Origin: Sphingomicrobium astaxanthinifaciens
GTDB taxonomy: Bacteria; Pseudomonadota; Alphaproteobacteria; Sphingomonadales; Sphingomonadaceae
Direction of reading: 5' to 3'
Assembly: GCF_022865105.1 (NCBI RefSeq)
Contig: NZ_JAKNYM010000002.1
Coordinates: 1,335,501-1,399,500 of the forward strand
DNA length: 64,000 nucleotides
The notes under the pieces are model-generated. The model saw only the letters and a program-made list of their open reading frames with translations, had not been told where the DNA came from and did not search any database. Made by a program: the position numbers and the translations under genes. Of the stretch, positions 1-8,403 are shown in pieces. Positions within the stretch are counted from its first letter, which is position 1. Each line of letters starts with the position of its first letter.

Positions 1-1384
1 TGGGGGCGACAGCCTCGCGCTGCGCTGTCTCGAGGCACGCGCCTGCCTCCTGCTGGGGCGCCGCGCCGAGGCGCGCGAGCGTGCGCAGGCGCTGGCCCGC
101 AGCCGGCCCGAGGACCCGACCGAGGCCGACACCATCGGGGTGCTGCTCGTCCATGTCGACCTCGTCGAGGCGGCGCTGCCCTTCTTCGAGACGGCGACCG
201 CGGCCGCGCCCGGCAACCCCGCCTTTGCCTACAACCTTGCCACCACGCAGCAGTTCTGTGGGCGGATCGAGGCGGCGCGCGCGACCTTCGCGCGGCTCGT
301 CGAGCAGCATCCGCAGCTGGCCAAGGGCTGGCTCGGCTGGGTCCAGGTCGGGGGCGGAGCCCCGCGCGACCTGCCGATGCTCGAGGCGAAGTTGGACGCG
401 AGCGAGGACCCGATCGATCGTCTCTACTACGGGCACGCCGGCGCGCGGCTGTGCGAACGCGCGGGCGAGGATGGCGCGGCGATGCGCTGGCTCGAGCGCG
501 CCAAGGCGGCGCACCGCGCGCGGCTCGACCATGATCCCGACTGGGTCGATGCCCTCTTCGCGGCGGCCAGCGCGAACATCGACGCCGCCGCGCGCGCTGC
601 CGCCGCTGCCGCGCCCGCCGCCACGGCGGGGCCGCTGTTCATTCTTGGCATGCCGCGATCGGGTACCACCCTGATCGAGCGCGTGCTGGGCGGCCATGAG
701 GCGGTCGCCAGCGCGGGCGAACTGAGCGACTTCGCGCTGGCCGTGCGGCGCCACGCCGCCGCCTCGGGACCGCTCGTCCTGTCCCCCGAGGCGCTCGCCG
801 CGCGGGTCGATCTCGACGCGGTCGGCGACGCCTATCGCCGCCAGACCGCGCCGCTCGCGCCCGGTGCCCGGCATCTCATCGACAAGATGCCCTTCAATTT
901 CTTCTTCGTGCCGCAGATCCTGCGCGCGCTGCCCGAGGCGCGCGTGCTGGTCGTGCGTCGCGGCGACGAGGACCTCGCCATCGCCAATTACCGCCAGCTC
1001 TTCGCGACGCGCTTTGGCTATTACGACTATCATTACGACCTCGACTGGACCGTGCGGTTCGTCGCCCGCGCGCAGCGGCTGATGGACCGGTTCGAAGCCG
1101 CGCTGGGCGGGCCGCGGCTGCGCGCGGTGCGTTACGAGGCGATGACTGCGGATCTGGCGGGCGAGGCGGGCGCGATCGTCGACTGGCTCGGGCTCGACTG
1201 GTCCGACGGGCTGCTCCGCTTCCACGAGCGCAAGGCGGCGGTAACCACCGCAAGCTCGGTCCAGGTGCGCGAGCCGGTGCATCGCCGCTCGGTTGAGCGC
1301 TGGCGGCGCTATGGCGCGACCAGCGCCGCGCTTGCCGCCGCCTTCGAGCGCGAGCGCGCCGCCGCGCGCAGGTTGATGACGTAA
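1..1384 (+). CDS. TPR-repeat sulfotransferase, 5' end outside window
   Basis: The reading frame is already open at base 2, so the gene starts upstream of the window; about 460 residues are visible. The first third is Ala-rich helical sequence with TPR-like spacing (for example AFAYNLATTQQFCGRIEAA). At about bases 630-690 comes PLFILGMPRSGTTLIERV, the phosphosulfate-binding loop of PAPS-dependent sulfotransferases (Sulfotransfer_3 type). The C-terminus ends with the basic stretch VHRRSVERWRRYG, common near the end of this family. Such TPR-sulfotransferase fusions are frequent in sphingomonads, but the acceptor (protein, lipid or glycan) is not known and cannot be told from sequence. No signal peptide can be judged because the N-terminus is missing. 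Family assignment is confident; substrate is open. Confidence 0.85.
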   Translation, partial: GGDSLALRCLEARACLLLGRRAEARERAQALARSRPEDPTEADTIGVLLVHVDLVEAALPFFETATAAAPGNPAFAYNLATTQQFCGRIEAARATFARLVEQHPQLAKGWLGWVQVGGGAPRDLPMLEAKLDASEDPIDRLYYGHAGARLCERAGEDGAAMRWLERAKAAHRARLDHDPDWVDALFAAASANIDAAARAAAAAAPAATAGPLFILGMPRSGTTLIERVLGGHEAVASAGELSDFALAVRRHAAASGPLVLSPEALAARVDLDAVGDAYRRQTAPLAPGARHLIDKMPFNFFFVPQILRALPEARVLVVRRGDEDLAIANYRQLFATRFGYYDYHYDLDWTVRFVARAQRLMDRFEAALGGPRLRAVRYEAMTADLAGEAGAIVDWLGLDWSDGLLRFHERKAAVTTASSVQVREPVHRRSVERWRRYGATSAALAAAFERERAAARRLMT

Positions 1385-1392
1385 GACGCAAA

Positions 1393-1422
1393 AGGGGCCC
1401 GCGACCTGCGCCGCGAGCCCCT
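1393..1422. terminator. bidirectional hairpin between convergent genes
   Basis: Inverted repeat AGGGGCCCGCG (1393-1403) and CGCGAGCCCCT (1412-1422), 11 bp with one mismatch, preceded on the + strand by AAAA. It lies between the sulfotransferase stop and the stop of the minus-strand gene, so it can serve both. The U-tract is weak on either strand. Confidence 0.6.
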
Positions 1423-1461
1423 CGTGTCTATCCTGTCCGGGTCGGCCGGACGCTCGATCGC

Positions 1462-1815
1462 TTAGTAGGCGACCGCGCCCGTCTTGCTCTGTTCGGCCAT
1501 CGATTCGTTGCGGCCCTCGTCGAGTTCGGACACCGCGTCTTCGTTCATCTGCGCGACTGCTTCGTCAATCTGCTCGCTCGACGAGGCATGCCCCGTCGCG
1601 GTGCCGATCTGCGACTTGCGGCGATTGAGGAGGAAGGCGCCCGCGCCCGCCGCCGCCACCACGCCACCGGCGATCGCCGCGCTGGCGCGCGGATGGTCGC
1701 GAATGGTGCGATAGGACTGGCCGATGATGTCCTCACGGCTCTCGAGGTTGCGGCGCGTCGCCTCGAGGCGGCTCTCCTGCGTGCTGTCGAGCGAATGGGT
1801 GGGTTGCTTGGTCAT
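1462..1815 (-). CDS. small single-helix membrane protein (117 aa), unknown function
   Basis: I do not recognise a named family. The N-terminal half is hydrophilic and charged (HSLDSTQESRLEATRRNLES), probably helical. Around residues 47-65 a Gly/Ala-rich hydrophobic helix ends in FLLNRRKSQ, a positive stop-transfer stretch suggesting one membrane span with the N-terminus outside. The C-terminal tail is acidic (EQIDEAVAQMNEDAVSELDEG). The design recalls DUF883/ElaB-like inner-membrane stress proteins, but no ribosome-binding motif is evident. The start ATG follows GGGAG on the minus strand. A possible EcfG-type promoter lies 39 bases upstream (1854-1878). The gene stands alone and faces the sulfotransferase gene across a shared hairpin. 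Confidence 0.8.
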   Translation of the reverse strand: MTKQPTHSLDSTQESRLEATRRNLESREDIIGQSYRTIRDHPRASAAIAGGVVAAAGAGAFLLNRRKSQIGTATGHASSSEQIDEAVAQMNEDAVSELDEGRNESMAEQSKTGAVAY

Positions 1816-1853
1816 GCTACTGGCTCCCTTGCTGATGTTTGTTTCGGGGAACC

Positions 1854-1878
1854 AACGCTCGCGGGGGCCGCCCGCTCC
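1854..1878 (-). promoter_or_regulatory. candidate EcfG-type promoter for the 117-aa membrane protein
   Basis: Read on the minus strand: GGAGC, 16 bases, CGTT. The alphaproteobacterial general-stress sigma consensus is GGAAC-N16/17-CGTT, so nine core bases have one mismatch and the spacing is exact. The -10 element ends about 39 bases before the ATG. This is pattern matching only. Confidence 0.4.
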
Positions 1879-1911
1879 TTCGTTCGTCGCGGGCGACCCT
1901 CGCTTGGGCGC

Positions 1912-2391
1912 TTACAGCTGGCCGAGCAGCGTCTCGGCGCCCGAGACCTCGTAGCCACCCGCCTCCTCGACGTTGAGCTGCTTGACCACCCCGTCCTCGA
2001 CCAGCATCGAATAGCGCTGCGAGCGGGTGCCCATGCCGAAGCCCGAGGCGTCCATCGTCAGCCCCAGCGCCTTGGCGAACTCGCCATTGCCGTCGGCGAG
2101 CATGTCGATGTCCTCGCTGCCCGCCTGCGCGCCCCAGGCGCCCATGACGAAGGCATCGTTGACGCTGGTCGCGGCGATCTTGTCGACCCCCTTGACCTTC
2201 AGTTCGTCGGCCTTCTCGACGAAGCTCGGCAGGTGGCGCGCCGAGCAGGTCGGGGTGAAGGCGCCGGGCACGGCGAACAGCGCCACCGTCTTGCCGGCGA
2301 AATAATCCTTGGTGTTGACGGGCACCGGCCCTTCGGGGGTGGCGAGGCTGAGCGAGGCGTCGGGGAGGCGGTCGCCGATCTTGATGGTCAT
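1912..2391 (-). CDS. peroxiredoxin, Prx5/AhpC-TSA type, single cysteine
   Basis: A 159-residue cytosolic peroxidase of the Prx5 (redoxin) family that reduces H2O2 and alkyl hydroperoxides. The peroxidatic motif PGAFTPTCS sits at residues 42-50 with Cys49 as the only cysteine in the protein, so a 1-Cys mechanism recycled by glutathione/glutaredoxin is likely rather than an atypical 2-Cys cycle. The Arg needed to activate the cysteine is probably in GMGTRSQRYSM near residue 125. The chosen ATG follows AAGGAAC at a 9-base spacing; an in-frame ATG six codons upstream is possible but has no comparable site. Length matches the family. The gene is divergent from yqgE across about 120 bases. Confidence 0.9.
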   Translation of the reverse strand: MTIKIGDRLPDASLSLATPEGPVPVNTKDYFAGKTVALFAVPGAFTPTCSARHLPSFVEKADELKVKGVDKIAATSVNDAFVMGAWGAQAGSEDIDMLADGNGEFAKALGLTMDASGFGMGTRSQRYSMLVEDGVVKQLNVEEAGGYEVSGAETLLGQL

Positions 2392-2511
2392 GGCACGGGG
2401 TTCCTTCATGGTCTTGGTCGTCCCTGTCCTAAAGCATGGCGCGCCCCGCGGTTGCAATCGGCGTTCGCCGCGCGATGCATCGCAACCCGGGTGTCTTGCG
2501 TTGCCTTCCTG

Positions 2512-3078
2512 ATGATCGAGACCGCCACGCCCTTTCTTACCGGCCGTTTCCTCCTCGCCATGCCGGGGATGGCCGACCCGCGCTTTGAACAGGCGATCAT
2601 CCTCATGGTCGCGCACGACGAGGACGGGGCGCTCGGCATCGGGATCGGGCAGGAGCGGCAGGGGTTGCGGGTCAAGGACCTGCTGCGCCAGCTCGGGCTC
2701 GAGCATGACCGCGCCCCCGACGCCCCCGTCCTCCACGGTGGCCCGGTCGAACCCGGGCGCGGCTTCGTGCTCCATTCGGACGACTGGGGCGGGCAGGACA
2801 CGGTCGAGATCGGGTCGCTGTGCCGGATGACCGCGACGCAGGACGTCCTCAAGGCGATCGGGCAGGGCGAGGGCCCCGCGCGCTTCCTCGTCAGCCTCGG
2901 CTACGCGGGCTGGGCCGGGGGGCAGCTCGAGGAGGAACTGACGCGCCACGGCTGGATGGACGCGCCGGGCGACGATGCCATCCTGTTCGAGGGCACGACC
3001 CCGACCCGCTGGCAGCGCGCGTTCGAGGCGCTCGGCATCGATCCCGCGCTCCTCAGCCCCGACAGCGGCGCCGCCTAG
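2512..3078 (+). CDS. YqgE/AlgH family protein
   Basis: A 188-residue protein of the YqgE/AlgH (DUF179) family, close to the usual length of about 185. Hallmarks are FLTGRFLLAMPGMADPRFEQ near the N-terminus, GALGIGIG near residue 40 and VLHGGPVEPGRGFVLH near residue 75. The frame stays open far upstream, but homologues begin at or near MIETATPFLTG, so the ATG at 2512 was chosen. The molecular role is unknown: AlgH was linked to alginate regulation in Pseudomonas, and the fold is known without an assigned activity. No signal peptide. It lies about 65 bases upstream of ahcY on the same strand and might share a transcript with it. Confidence 0.88.
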   Translation: MIETATPFLTGRFLLAMPGMADPRFEQAIILMVAHDEDGALGIGIGQERQGLRVKDLLRQLGLEHDRAPDAPVLHGGPVEPGRGFVLHSDDWGGQDTVEIGSLCRMTATQDVLKAIGQGEGPARFLVSLGYAGWAGGQLEEELTRHGWMDAPGDDAILFEGTTPTRWQRAFEALGIDPALLSPDSGAA

Positions 3079-3144
3079 GCCGCGGTTTGCAAGCCCCCCG
3101 CGAACCCGCTAGGGCGCGGGGGAGAATTCGGGGCGACCGCCCCG

Positions 3145-4551
3145 ATGTCCAAGCTGGAGACCACCGTGACCGACTATATCGTCAAGGACATTTCGCTCGC
3201 CGATTACGGCCGCACCGAAATCACCATCGCCGAAACCGAGATGCCCGGGCTGATGGCGCTGCGCGAACAATATGCCGGGCAAAAGCCGCTCAAGGGCGCG
3301 CGCATCACCGGCTCGCTGCACATGACCATCCAGACCGCCGTCCTGATCGAGACGCTCGTCGCGCTCGGCGCCGAGGTGCGCTGGACCACCTGCAACATCT
3401 ATTCGACGCAGGACCATGCCGCCGCCGCGATCGCCGACCAGGGCATCCCCGTCTTCGCGGTGAAGGGCGAGACGCTCGAGGAATATTGGGACTATGTCGG
3501 GCGCACCTTCGATTGGGGCGATGACACCGCCAACCTGATCCTCGACGATGGCGGCGATGCCACCATGTTCGCGCTGTGGGGCGCGCGGGTCGAGGCGGGC
3601 GAGACGCTGCCCGAGCCGACCAACGAGGAAGAGCGCGAGTTCAACAAGGCGCTCAAGGCGTTTCTCGAGCGCAAGCCCGGCTACCTGACCGAGACGGTCA
3701 AGAACGTGAAGGGCGTCTCCGAGGAGACCACCACCGGGGTCAACCGCCTCTACCAGCTCGCCAAGAAGGGCCTGCTTCCCTTCCCCGCGATCAACGTCAA
3801 CGACAGCGTCACCAAGTCGAAGTTCGACAACAAGTATGGCTGCAAGGAAAGCCTCGTCGACGGCATCCGCCGCGGCACCGACGTGATGATGGCGGGCAAG
3901 GTCGCCTGCGTCGCCGGCTATGGCGATGTCGGCAAGGGCTCGGCGGCCTCGCTCTCGGGCGCGGGCGCGCGCGTCATCGTCACCGAGATCGACCCCATTT
4001 GCGCGCTCCAGGCGGCGATGGACGGCTACGAGGTCGTGACGATGGAAGAGGCCGCGCCGCGCGCCGACATCTTCGTTACCACCACCGGCAACAAGGACGT
4101 CATCACCGTCGATCACATCCGCGCGATGAAGGACATGGCGATCGTCGGCAACATCGGTCACTTCGATAACGAGATCCAGGTCGAGGCGCTCGAGAACTTC
4201 AAGTGGACCGAGGTCAAGCCGCAGGTCGACCTCATCGAGAAGCCCGACGGCAAGCGGATCATCTTGTTGTCGAAGGGGCGGCTGCTCAACCTCGGCAACG
4301 CCACCGGCCACCCCAGCTTCGTGATGAGCGCGAGCTTCACCAACCAGGTGCTCGCGCAGATCGAGCTGTGGCAGCGCGGCGAGGACTATGACAACACCGT
4401 CCACGTCCTGCCCAAGCATCTCGACGAGAAGGTCGCCGAACTGCACCTCGCCAAGTTGAACGTCCACCTCTCCAAGCTGAGCGAGGAACAGGCGAACTAT
4501 ATTGGGGTCGAGGTCGAGGGACCCTACAAGCCCGAGCATTACCGCTACTGA
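3145..4551 (+). CDS. ahcY: adenosylhomocysteinase (S-adenosylhomocysteine hydrolase)
   Basis: NAD-dependent hydrolase splitting S-adenosylhomocysteine to homocysteine and adenosine, clearing the product inhibitor of methyltransferases. Signatures include [20 protein letters not shown] and [11 protein letters not shown] in the substrate domain, the NAD fold [16 protein letters not shown] near residue 260, and the conserved C-terminus KPEHYRY. 468 residues fits the bacterial enzyme with its insert. Start choice: ATG 3145 gives the longest form but has no close ribosome-binding site. GTG 3166, seven codons later, follows GGAGA by five bases and gives an N-terminus [13 protein letters not shown] that aligns with homologues. 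Either could be real. A strong intrinsic terminator follows at 4608-4638. Confidence 0.97.
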   Translation: MSKLETTVTDYIVKDISLADYGRTEITIAETEMPGLMALREQYAGQKPLKGARITGSLHMTIQTAVLIETLVALGAEVRWTTCNIYSTQDHAAAAIADQGIPVFAVKGETLEEYWDYVGRTFDWGDDTANLILDDGGDATMFALWGARVEAGETLPEPTNEEEREFNKALKAFLERKPGYLTETVKNVKGVSEETTTGVNRLYQLAKKGLLPFPAINVNDSVTKSKFDNKYGCKESLVDGIRRGTDVMMAGKVACVAGYGDVGKGSAASLSGAGARVIVTEIDPICALQAAMDGYEVVTMEEAAPRADIFVTTTGNKDVITVDHIRAMKDMAIVGNIGHFDNEIQVEALENFKWTEVKPQVDLIEKPDGKRIILLSKGRLLNLGNATGHPSFVMSASFTNQVLAQIELWQRGEDYDNTVHVLPKHLDEKVAELHLAKLNVHLSKLSEEQANYIGVEVEGPYKPEHYRY

Positions 4552-4607
4552 GGCCGGCGCGCCGGGGCCCCCGCGGCCCCGGCGTCTCGCCGCGCCCCCG
4601 TCCGGTA

Positions 4608-4638
4608 CCCGCTCCCCGCGCAGGGGGGCGGGTTTTTT
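4608..4638 (+). terminator. intrinsic terminator of ahcY
   Basis: Stem CCCGCTCCCC (4608-4617) with GGGGGGCGGG (4623-4632), ten pairs including one G-U, five-base loop, then TTTTTT (4633-4638). A textbook rho-independent terminator. Confidence 0.88.
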
Positions 4639-4811
4639 GTCGCCGCAACCCGGGGCGGCGCGGGCGATGCGCGCTACTTGGCGGATGCGCGAAGGCGGGG
4701 AGGGGGCTAGGCGCCCCGGCGATGGTCGCGCGGGCGATCGGGCCGGGCGCGCGTAGCGCGCGGGAGCTTGGACAGCGGGCGCGGGCCGGGGCCGACGTGG
4801 CTCCGCGCGAA

Positions 4812-4848
4812 GACAAAAGAAAGGGGCCCGCCGTTGCCGGCGAGCCCC
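4812..4848 (-). terminator. intrinsic terminator of the TonB-receptor gene
   Basis: Stem GGGGCCCGCCG (4823-4833) with CGGCGAGCCCC (4838-4848), eleven positions with one mismatch. On the minus strand it is followed by TTTCTTTTGTC. It lies 24 bases after the receptor stop codon. Confidence 0.75.
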
Positions 4849-4872
4849 CCACTTTCGCAGTGCGGTTCCGCG

Positions 4873-7800
4873 TTAGAAGCGGAGACGCGCCGACGCGGCG
4901 TAGCGACGGCCCAGCGAGTCGATCAGCTGGATGCCCGAGCCGAAATAGTCGTTCGCATAGTTGCGATCGAACATGTTCGTGACGGACAGCGTGAAGCGGA
5001 AGTTCTCAGTCGGGTCGAAGTAGACCGAGCTGTTGAACGTCGCATAGGGGTCGATCGTGTTGATTTCACGAAGTTCGATCCCGAGCTCCTCACGCGTGGC
5101 GACCTGCTTGCCGACGAAGTTGGTCGACACGAGGACACCCCAGGTGTCGGTGTAGTAGCGGGTGTTCAGCTGCGCCGCGAACTCGGGGTCGCCGAAGGTC
5201 GCGTCGGTACGGGTCGCCGACACGCCGGTGACATCGTTCTCGCGGAACAAGGTCCACAGGAAGTTGCCGCTCAGCGCGAAGGTGCCCGGGCCGCCGAACA
5301 GGTTCGGCTGATCCCAGCTGGCGACACCCTGCAGGCCCTCGAACTTGGTCGATTCGCCGTTGACGAAGGTGGTGGTCACGCCCGGGTTGTTGGGGTCGTT
5401 GACCACGAAGCCACCGATGTCGCCGGTCGACCCGTCGGGCAGGGTGCCCTGCGTGCCCGCCGGCTGGCGCCGGATGAGCGAGCAGAAGGCGTTGCCGTTG
5501 GCCGGATCCGCGGTGTTGAAGTTCTCGTTGTCGAAACAGGCCGAGACGATCTGCCCGATGCTCAGCGTCGTGATCGGCTGGCTGATGTCGAAATTGACAT
5601 AGTCGAGCGCGAGCACGAGGCGCGGGATGAAGCGGGGCTGGATCACCGCGCCGACCGTCCACGCATCCGCCTCTTCGTTGAGGAGCGAGGGGTTGCCACC
5701 GGTCAGGATCGGGATCGTCGCGTTCGACGAGGGATCGTCGTTGGCGTTCGGGAACGCGGCGAGGAACGCGGCGCAGTTGCGCTGGCGTGCCGCCGGGTTC
5801 GGGCCCGCATCGGGGTTCTCACACGGCTGCGGAACGGTGCCGAAGGCATTGCCCTGCGGCGAGAACAGTTCCGAGATCGCCGGCGCACGGAACGACCGGG
5901 TGAAGTTGCCGCGGAACTCGATGTCGCGCACCGGGGCGAAACGACCACCCGCGGTCCACGAGGTGAAGGCCCCGTTGACGGTGTTCTCGACGAAGCGGAT
6001 GCCGCCGTTGAGTTCGGCCGAGTGGATCAGGAAGTCGTTGTCCGGCGAGACCAGCGGAACGATGGCTTCACCGAAGAACTCGTCGATCGTGAACTCGCCC
6101 TCGACGGGCTCGATCGCGACCGAACGGCCCAGACCCTGCTGCTGGAATTCGCTCGGCAGGAACTTGCCCTGTTCGGTGCGACGTTCGTAACCGAGGTTCC
6201 ACCCGATCGGGCCCGCGCCCCAGATGTCGAACAGCGTCGAACCGATGTTCGCGTTGAAGACTTCCTGGTCGAGGGTGGCGACCGCTTCGTTGTCCTGGAT
6301 GACATAGTCGAGCGCGGCCTGCGAGGCGTTGCCTTCGCCGAACAGGTTGAGCGGGACGCAGTTCGGATCGCCGTTGGGCGAACCGCCACCGGCGGTGACC
6401 GTCGCGCTGACCGGCGGGGTCGGATCGCAGACGATGTTGCCATTGGCATCGGTCGTCACGTTGATCGCGTTGATGAAGTTCTGCTGGTTGATGTCTTCGC
6501 TGAACGTCGTGACCGTGGCATCGCCGCGGTTGTAGCTGACGTCGAAGTTGAAGACGCGGCCGAGACCTTCGAATTCACCCCGGACACCAAGCACGCCGCG
6601 ATAGATCTCGTTCTCGCCGAAGCCCGAGGGATCGGAAAGGTCGAGGTTGACGCGCGACAGCAGGAACGAGCCCTGGCCCGCCGCGGCGAGCGTCTGGCGC
6701 GCCTGGTCGGTCAGGAACGGGTTGTTGGCGAAGAACAGCGGCGACCCGCTCGCACCACCGAACAGGATGGTGTTGAACGAGGGCTGCTGGACGAGTTCGT
6801 CGGCCCGCGAGAAGAAGTAGGTGCCTTCGGCATAGACTTCGATATCGTCGGCCACTTCAGCGGTCACGAACAGGTTGCCCGAGGTGCGCTCGAGGTCCGA
6901 GGTGATCTGGCTGAAGTCCGAGAACTGGAAGCCGTCGCCACCGACCGCGAAGAACGAGCCGGCGGGGAATTCGCCGAGGTTCAGCGGGACGATGTCGCCG
7001 TTCTGGTCGAACTGCGCGCCGAGGCTCAGCGGGCCGCCGAAGATCACGCCGCCGCGCGACAGGTAGGGCAGGTTGCCGTTGTAGAACTGGACGAACGGCG
7101 GGTTGCCGTCGGGATTGTCCACACCGCCGAGATTGTCGTTGGTGAAGGTCGGGTTGACGCGGTTCTGATCCGCGACCCCGCCGTCGGCGACGATGTTGCG
7201 CAGCGTCAGGATGTTGGTGGTCAGGAACGGACGCTCGTTCTGGAGCACGCCCTCGACGACGTCATGCGACACCGACGCGGTGATGTTGAGACGGTCGTCG
7301 AAGAAGTTCTGACCGGCCACCGCCGAGACGTTGTAGCGGAAGTTGTCGCCATATTCGGTGATGCCCGAGGTGCCCGAGATGACGACGTCGTCGAAGCGGG
7401 TCTTGAGGATCACGTTGGTGGTCGAGGCGATCGCGTCCGAACCGTAGACCGGCGCACCGCCGACCGCGATCGATTCCACGCGGTCGATCAGGACCGTCGG
7501 GACGACGTTCAAGTCGACCTGCGTGCCCGCGCCCGAGTTGTTGAAGACCGTCGGCGGGTTCGAGGTGACGAAGCGACGACCGTTGATCAGCGTCAGGTTG
7601 CGGTTCGACCCCAGCGCGAAGGCATTGAGGAAGTTCACGCCCTGGCCGAAGCTGCCCTGGCCGCCGGCCGGGGTCACCGAGCCGCGATAGACGGGCAGCT
7701 CGTTGAGCGCGTCGGCGACGTTGGTGAGGTTGCGGTTCTCGATATATTCTTCGTCGACCGTGATGATCGGCAGCCGCGATTCGACCTCGGGGAGGCGGAT

Positions 7801-8022
7801 ACGCGAACCGGTGATGACGATGGTTTCGCCTTCGACGTCCGAGCCGTCGGCTTCCATGAGGACATCTTCTTCCTCAACCTCGGGATCGGCGACCTCTTCG
7901 GCTTCCTGCTGGATCACCGCGCGCGCCGTGCCGCTGTCCTGCGCGTGCGCCAGCTGCGGGAACGCGAGCCCGCCAGCGAGCACGAACAAGGCAGAGCCGT
8001 TGTAAAGCTGCTTTCTCTTCAT
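4873..8022 (-). CDS. TonB-dependent receptor, 1049 aa
   Basis: Outer-membrane active transporter energised by TonB-ExbBD. The signal peptide ends in FPQLAHA with cleavage before QDS. An acidic linker (about residues 40-65) precedes GETIVITGSRI, the usual plug-domain entry, and the plug motifs LNELPVYRGSV and NLTLINGRRFV follow. A long beta-barrel closes with RYAASARLRF, whose terminal Phe is the outer-membrane assembly signal. Six cysteines in the barrel could form loop disulphides. The start MKRK was chosen because GAGGG lies five bases upstream; an in-frame ATG four codons earlier has no such site. Size and architecture match the large receptors typical of sphingomonads; the substrate is unknown. 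No SusD-like, siderophore or transport gene is adjacent and no cobalamin riboswitch is visible. Confidence 0.93.
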   Translation of the reverse strand: MKRKQLYNGSALFVLAGGLAFPQLAHAQDSGTARAVIQQEAEEVADPEVEEEDVLMEADGSDVEGETIVITGSRIRLPEVESRLPIITVDEEYIENRNLTNVADALNELPVYRGSVTPAGGQGSFGQGVNFLNAFALGSNRNLTLINGRRFVTSNPPTVFNNSGAGTQVDLNVVPTVLIDRVESIAVGGAPVYGSDAIASTTNVILKTRFDDVVISGTSGITEYGDNFRYNVSAVAGQNFFDDRLNITASVSHDVVEGVLQNERPFLTTNILTLRNIVADGGVADQNRVNPTFTNDNLGGVDNPDGNPPFVQFYNGNLPYLSRGGVIFGGPLSLGAQFDQNGDIVPLNLGEFPAGSFFAVGGDGFQFSDFSQITSDLERTSGNLFVTAEVADDIEVYAEGTYFFSRADELVQQPSFNTILFGGASGSPLFFANNPFLTDQARQTLAAAGQGSFLLSRVNLDLSDPSGFGENEIYRGVLGVRGEFEGLGRVFNFDVSYNRGDATVTTFSEDINQQNFINAINVTTDANGNIVCDPTPPVSATVTAGGGSPNGDPNCVPLNLFGEGNASQAALDYVIQDNEAVATLDQEVFNANIGSTLFDIWGAGPIGWNLGYERRTEQGKFLPSEFQQQGLGRSVAIEPVEGEFTIDEFFGEAIVPLVSPDNDFLIHSAELNGGIRFVENTVNGAFTSWTAGGRFAPVRDIEFRGNFTRSFRAPAISELFSPQGNAFGTVPQPCENPDAGPNPAARQRNCAAFLAAFPNANDDPSSNATIPILTGGNPSLLNEEADAWTVGAVIQPRFIPRLVLALDYVNFDISQPITTLSIGQIVSACFDNENFNTADPANGNAFCSLIRRQPAGTQGTLPDGSTGDIGGFVVNDPNNPGVTTTFVNGESTKFEGLQGVASWDQPNLFGGPGTFALSGNFLWTLFRENDVTGVSATRTDATFGDPEFAAQLNTRYYTDTWGVLVSTNFVGKQVATREELGIELREINTIDPYATFNSSVYFDPTENFRFTLSVTNMFDRNYANDYFGSGIQLIDSLGRRYAASARLRF

Positions 8023-8403
8023 TGTAGCCCTCATGTTACAGTTCAATTCGGTCAAAGGACGGCGCTCCCCCCATGGCGCCACCGCCGCCGTGCCGTCCGT
8101 GGCCGGACGACCGGGCGAGTATGCGGAATCATGATGGCAACCGTTCCTCGGTGAGCGACCCCGCCAGAAAAAGAATGGGCATGCAAGCGCTTCTCGCCCG
8201 ATCCGCCGCCAAACCCCGCTGCCGGGATAAGTCTGCCCGTCGCTGTGACCAATTGGCCACAGCCCGCGGCCACGCACCCCCCGGGCTTAGGTCAATGGCC
8301 CGCGTCTTTCGCGCCGACCCGCATGCACCTTGGGCCTCCCGCGAGCGGACAGGGGAGGGCGCACTCATCCCATGCGCGCGTTGGGGCTTGGCAAATCGCG
8401 CCG
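8023..8403. other. 381-base divergent intergenic region
   Basis: It holds the promoters of the minus-strand TonB receptor and the plus-strand divL block. The frame of divL stays open back to a GTG at 8245, but the encoded residues there look non-coding and lack a ribosome-binding site. I see a small inverted repeat GGCGCTCCCCCCATGGCGCC near 8068 but no recognisable riboswitch. A 79-codon minus-strand open frame (8129-8368) was judged spurious. Confidence 0.5.

Larger units (their letters stand above)
4552..4872. other. 321-base intergenic region with two facing terminators
   Basis: Space between the convergent ahcY and TonB-receptor genes. It holds a GC-rich inverted repeat just after ahcY (CCGGGGCC with GGCCCCGG, about 4563-4582), the ahcY terminator (4608-4638) and the receptor terminator (4812-4848). 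Between them I see no credible gene: open frames here lack ribosome-binding sites and coding character. Confidence 0.6.

Noticed and set aside
3079-3144. SAH riboswitch upstream of ahcY
   Set aside because: The gap is only 66 bases and I could not find the conserved SAH-riboswitch core.
4768-8154. 1128-codon plus-strand open frame opposite the TonB receptor
   Set aside because: High-GC shadow: its Arg/Asp/Val-rich translation shows no domain, whereas the minus strand encodes a complete receptor with signal peptide and barrel terminus.
8023-8245. Cobalamin riboswitch upstream of the TonB receptor
   Set aside because: The conserved GCCACTG box is absent on the relevant strand.
8129-8368. 79-codon minus-strand open frame upstream of divL
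   Set aside because: No ribosome-binding site, no recognisable features and atypical composition.
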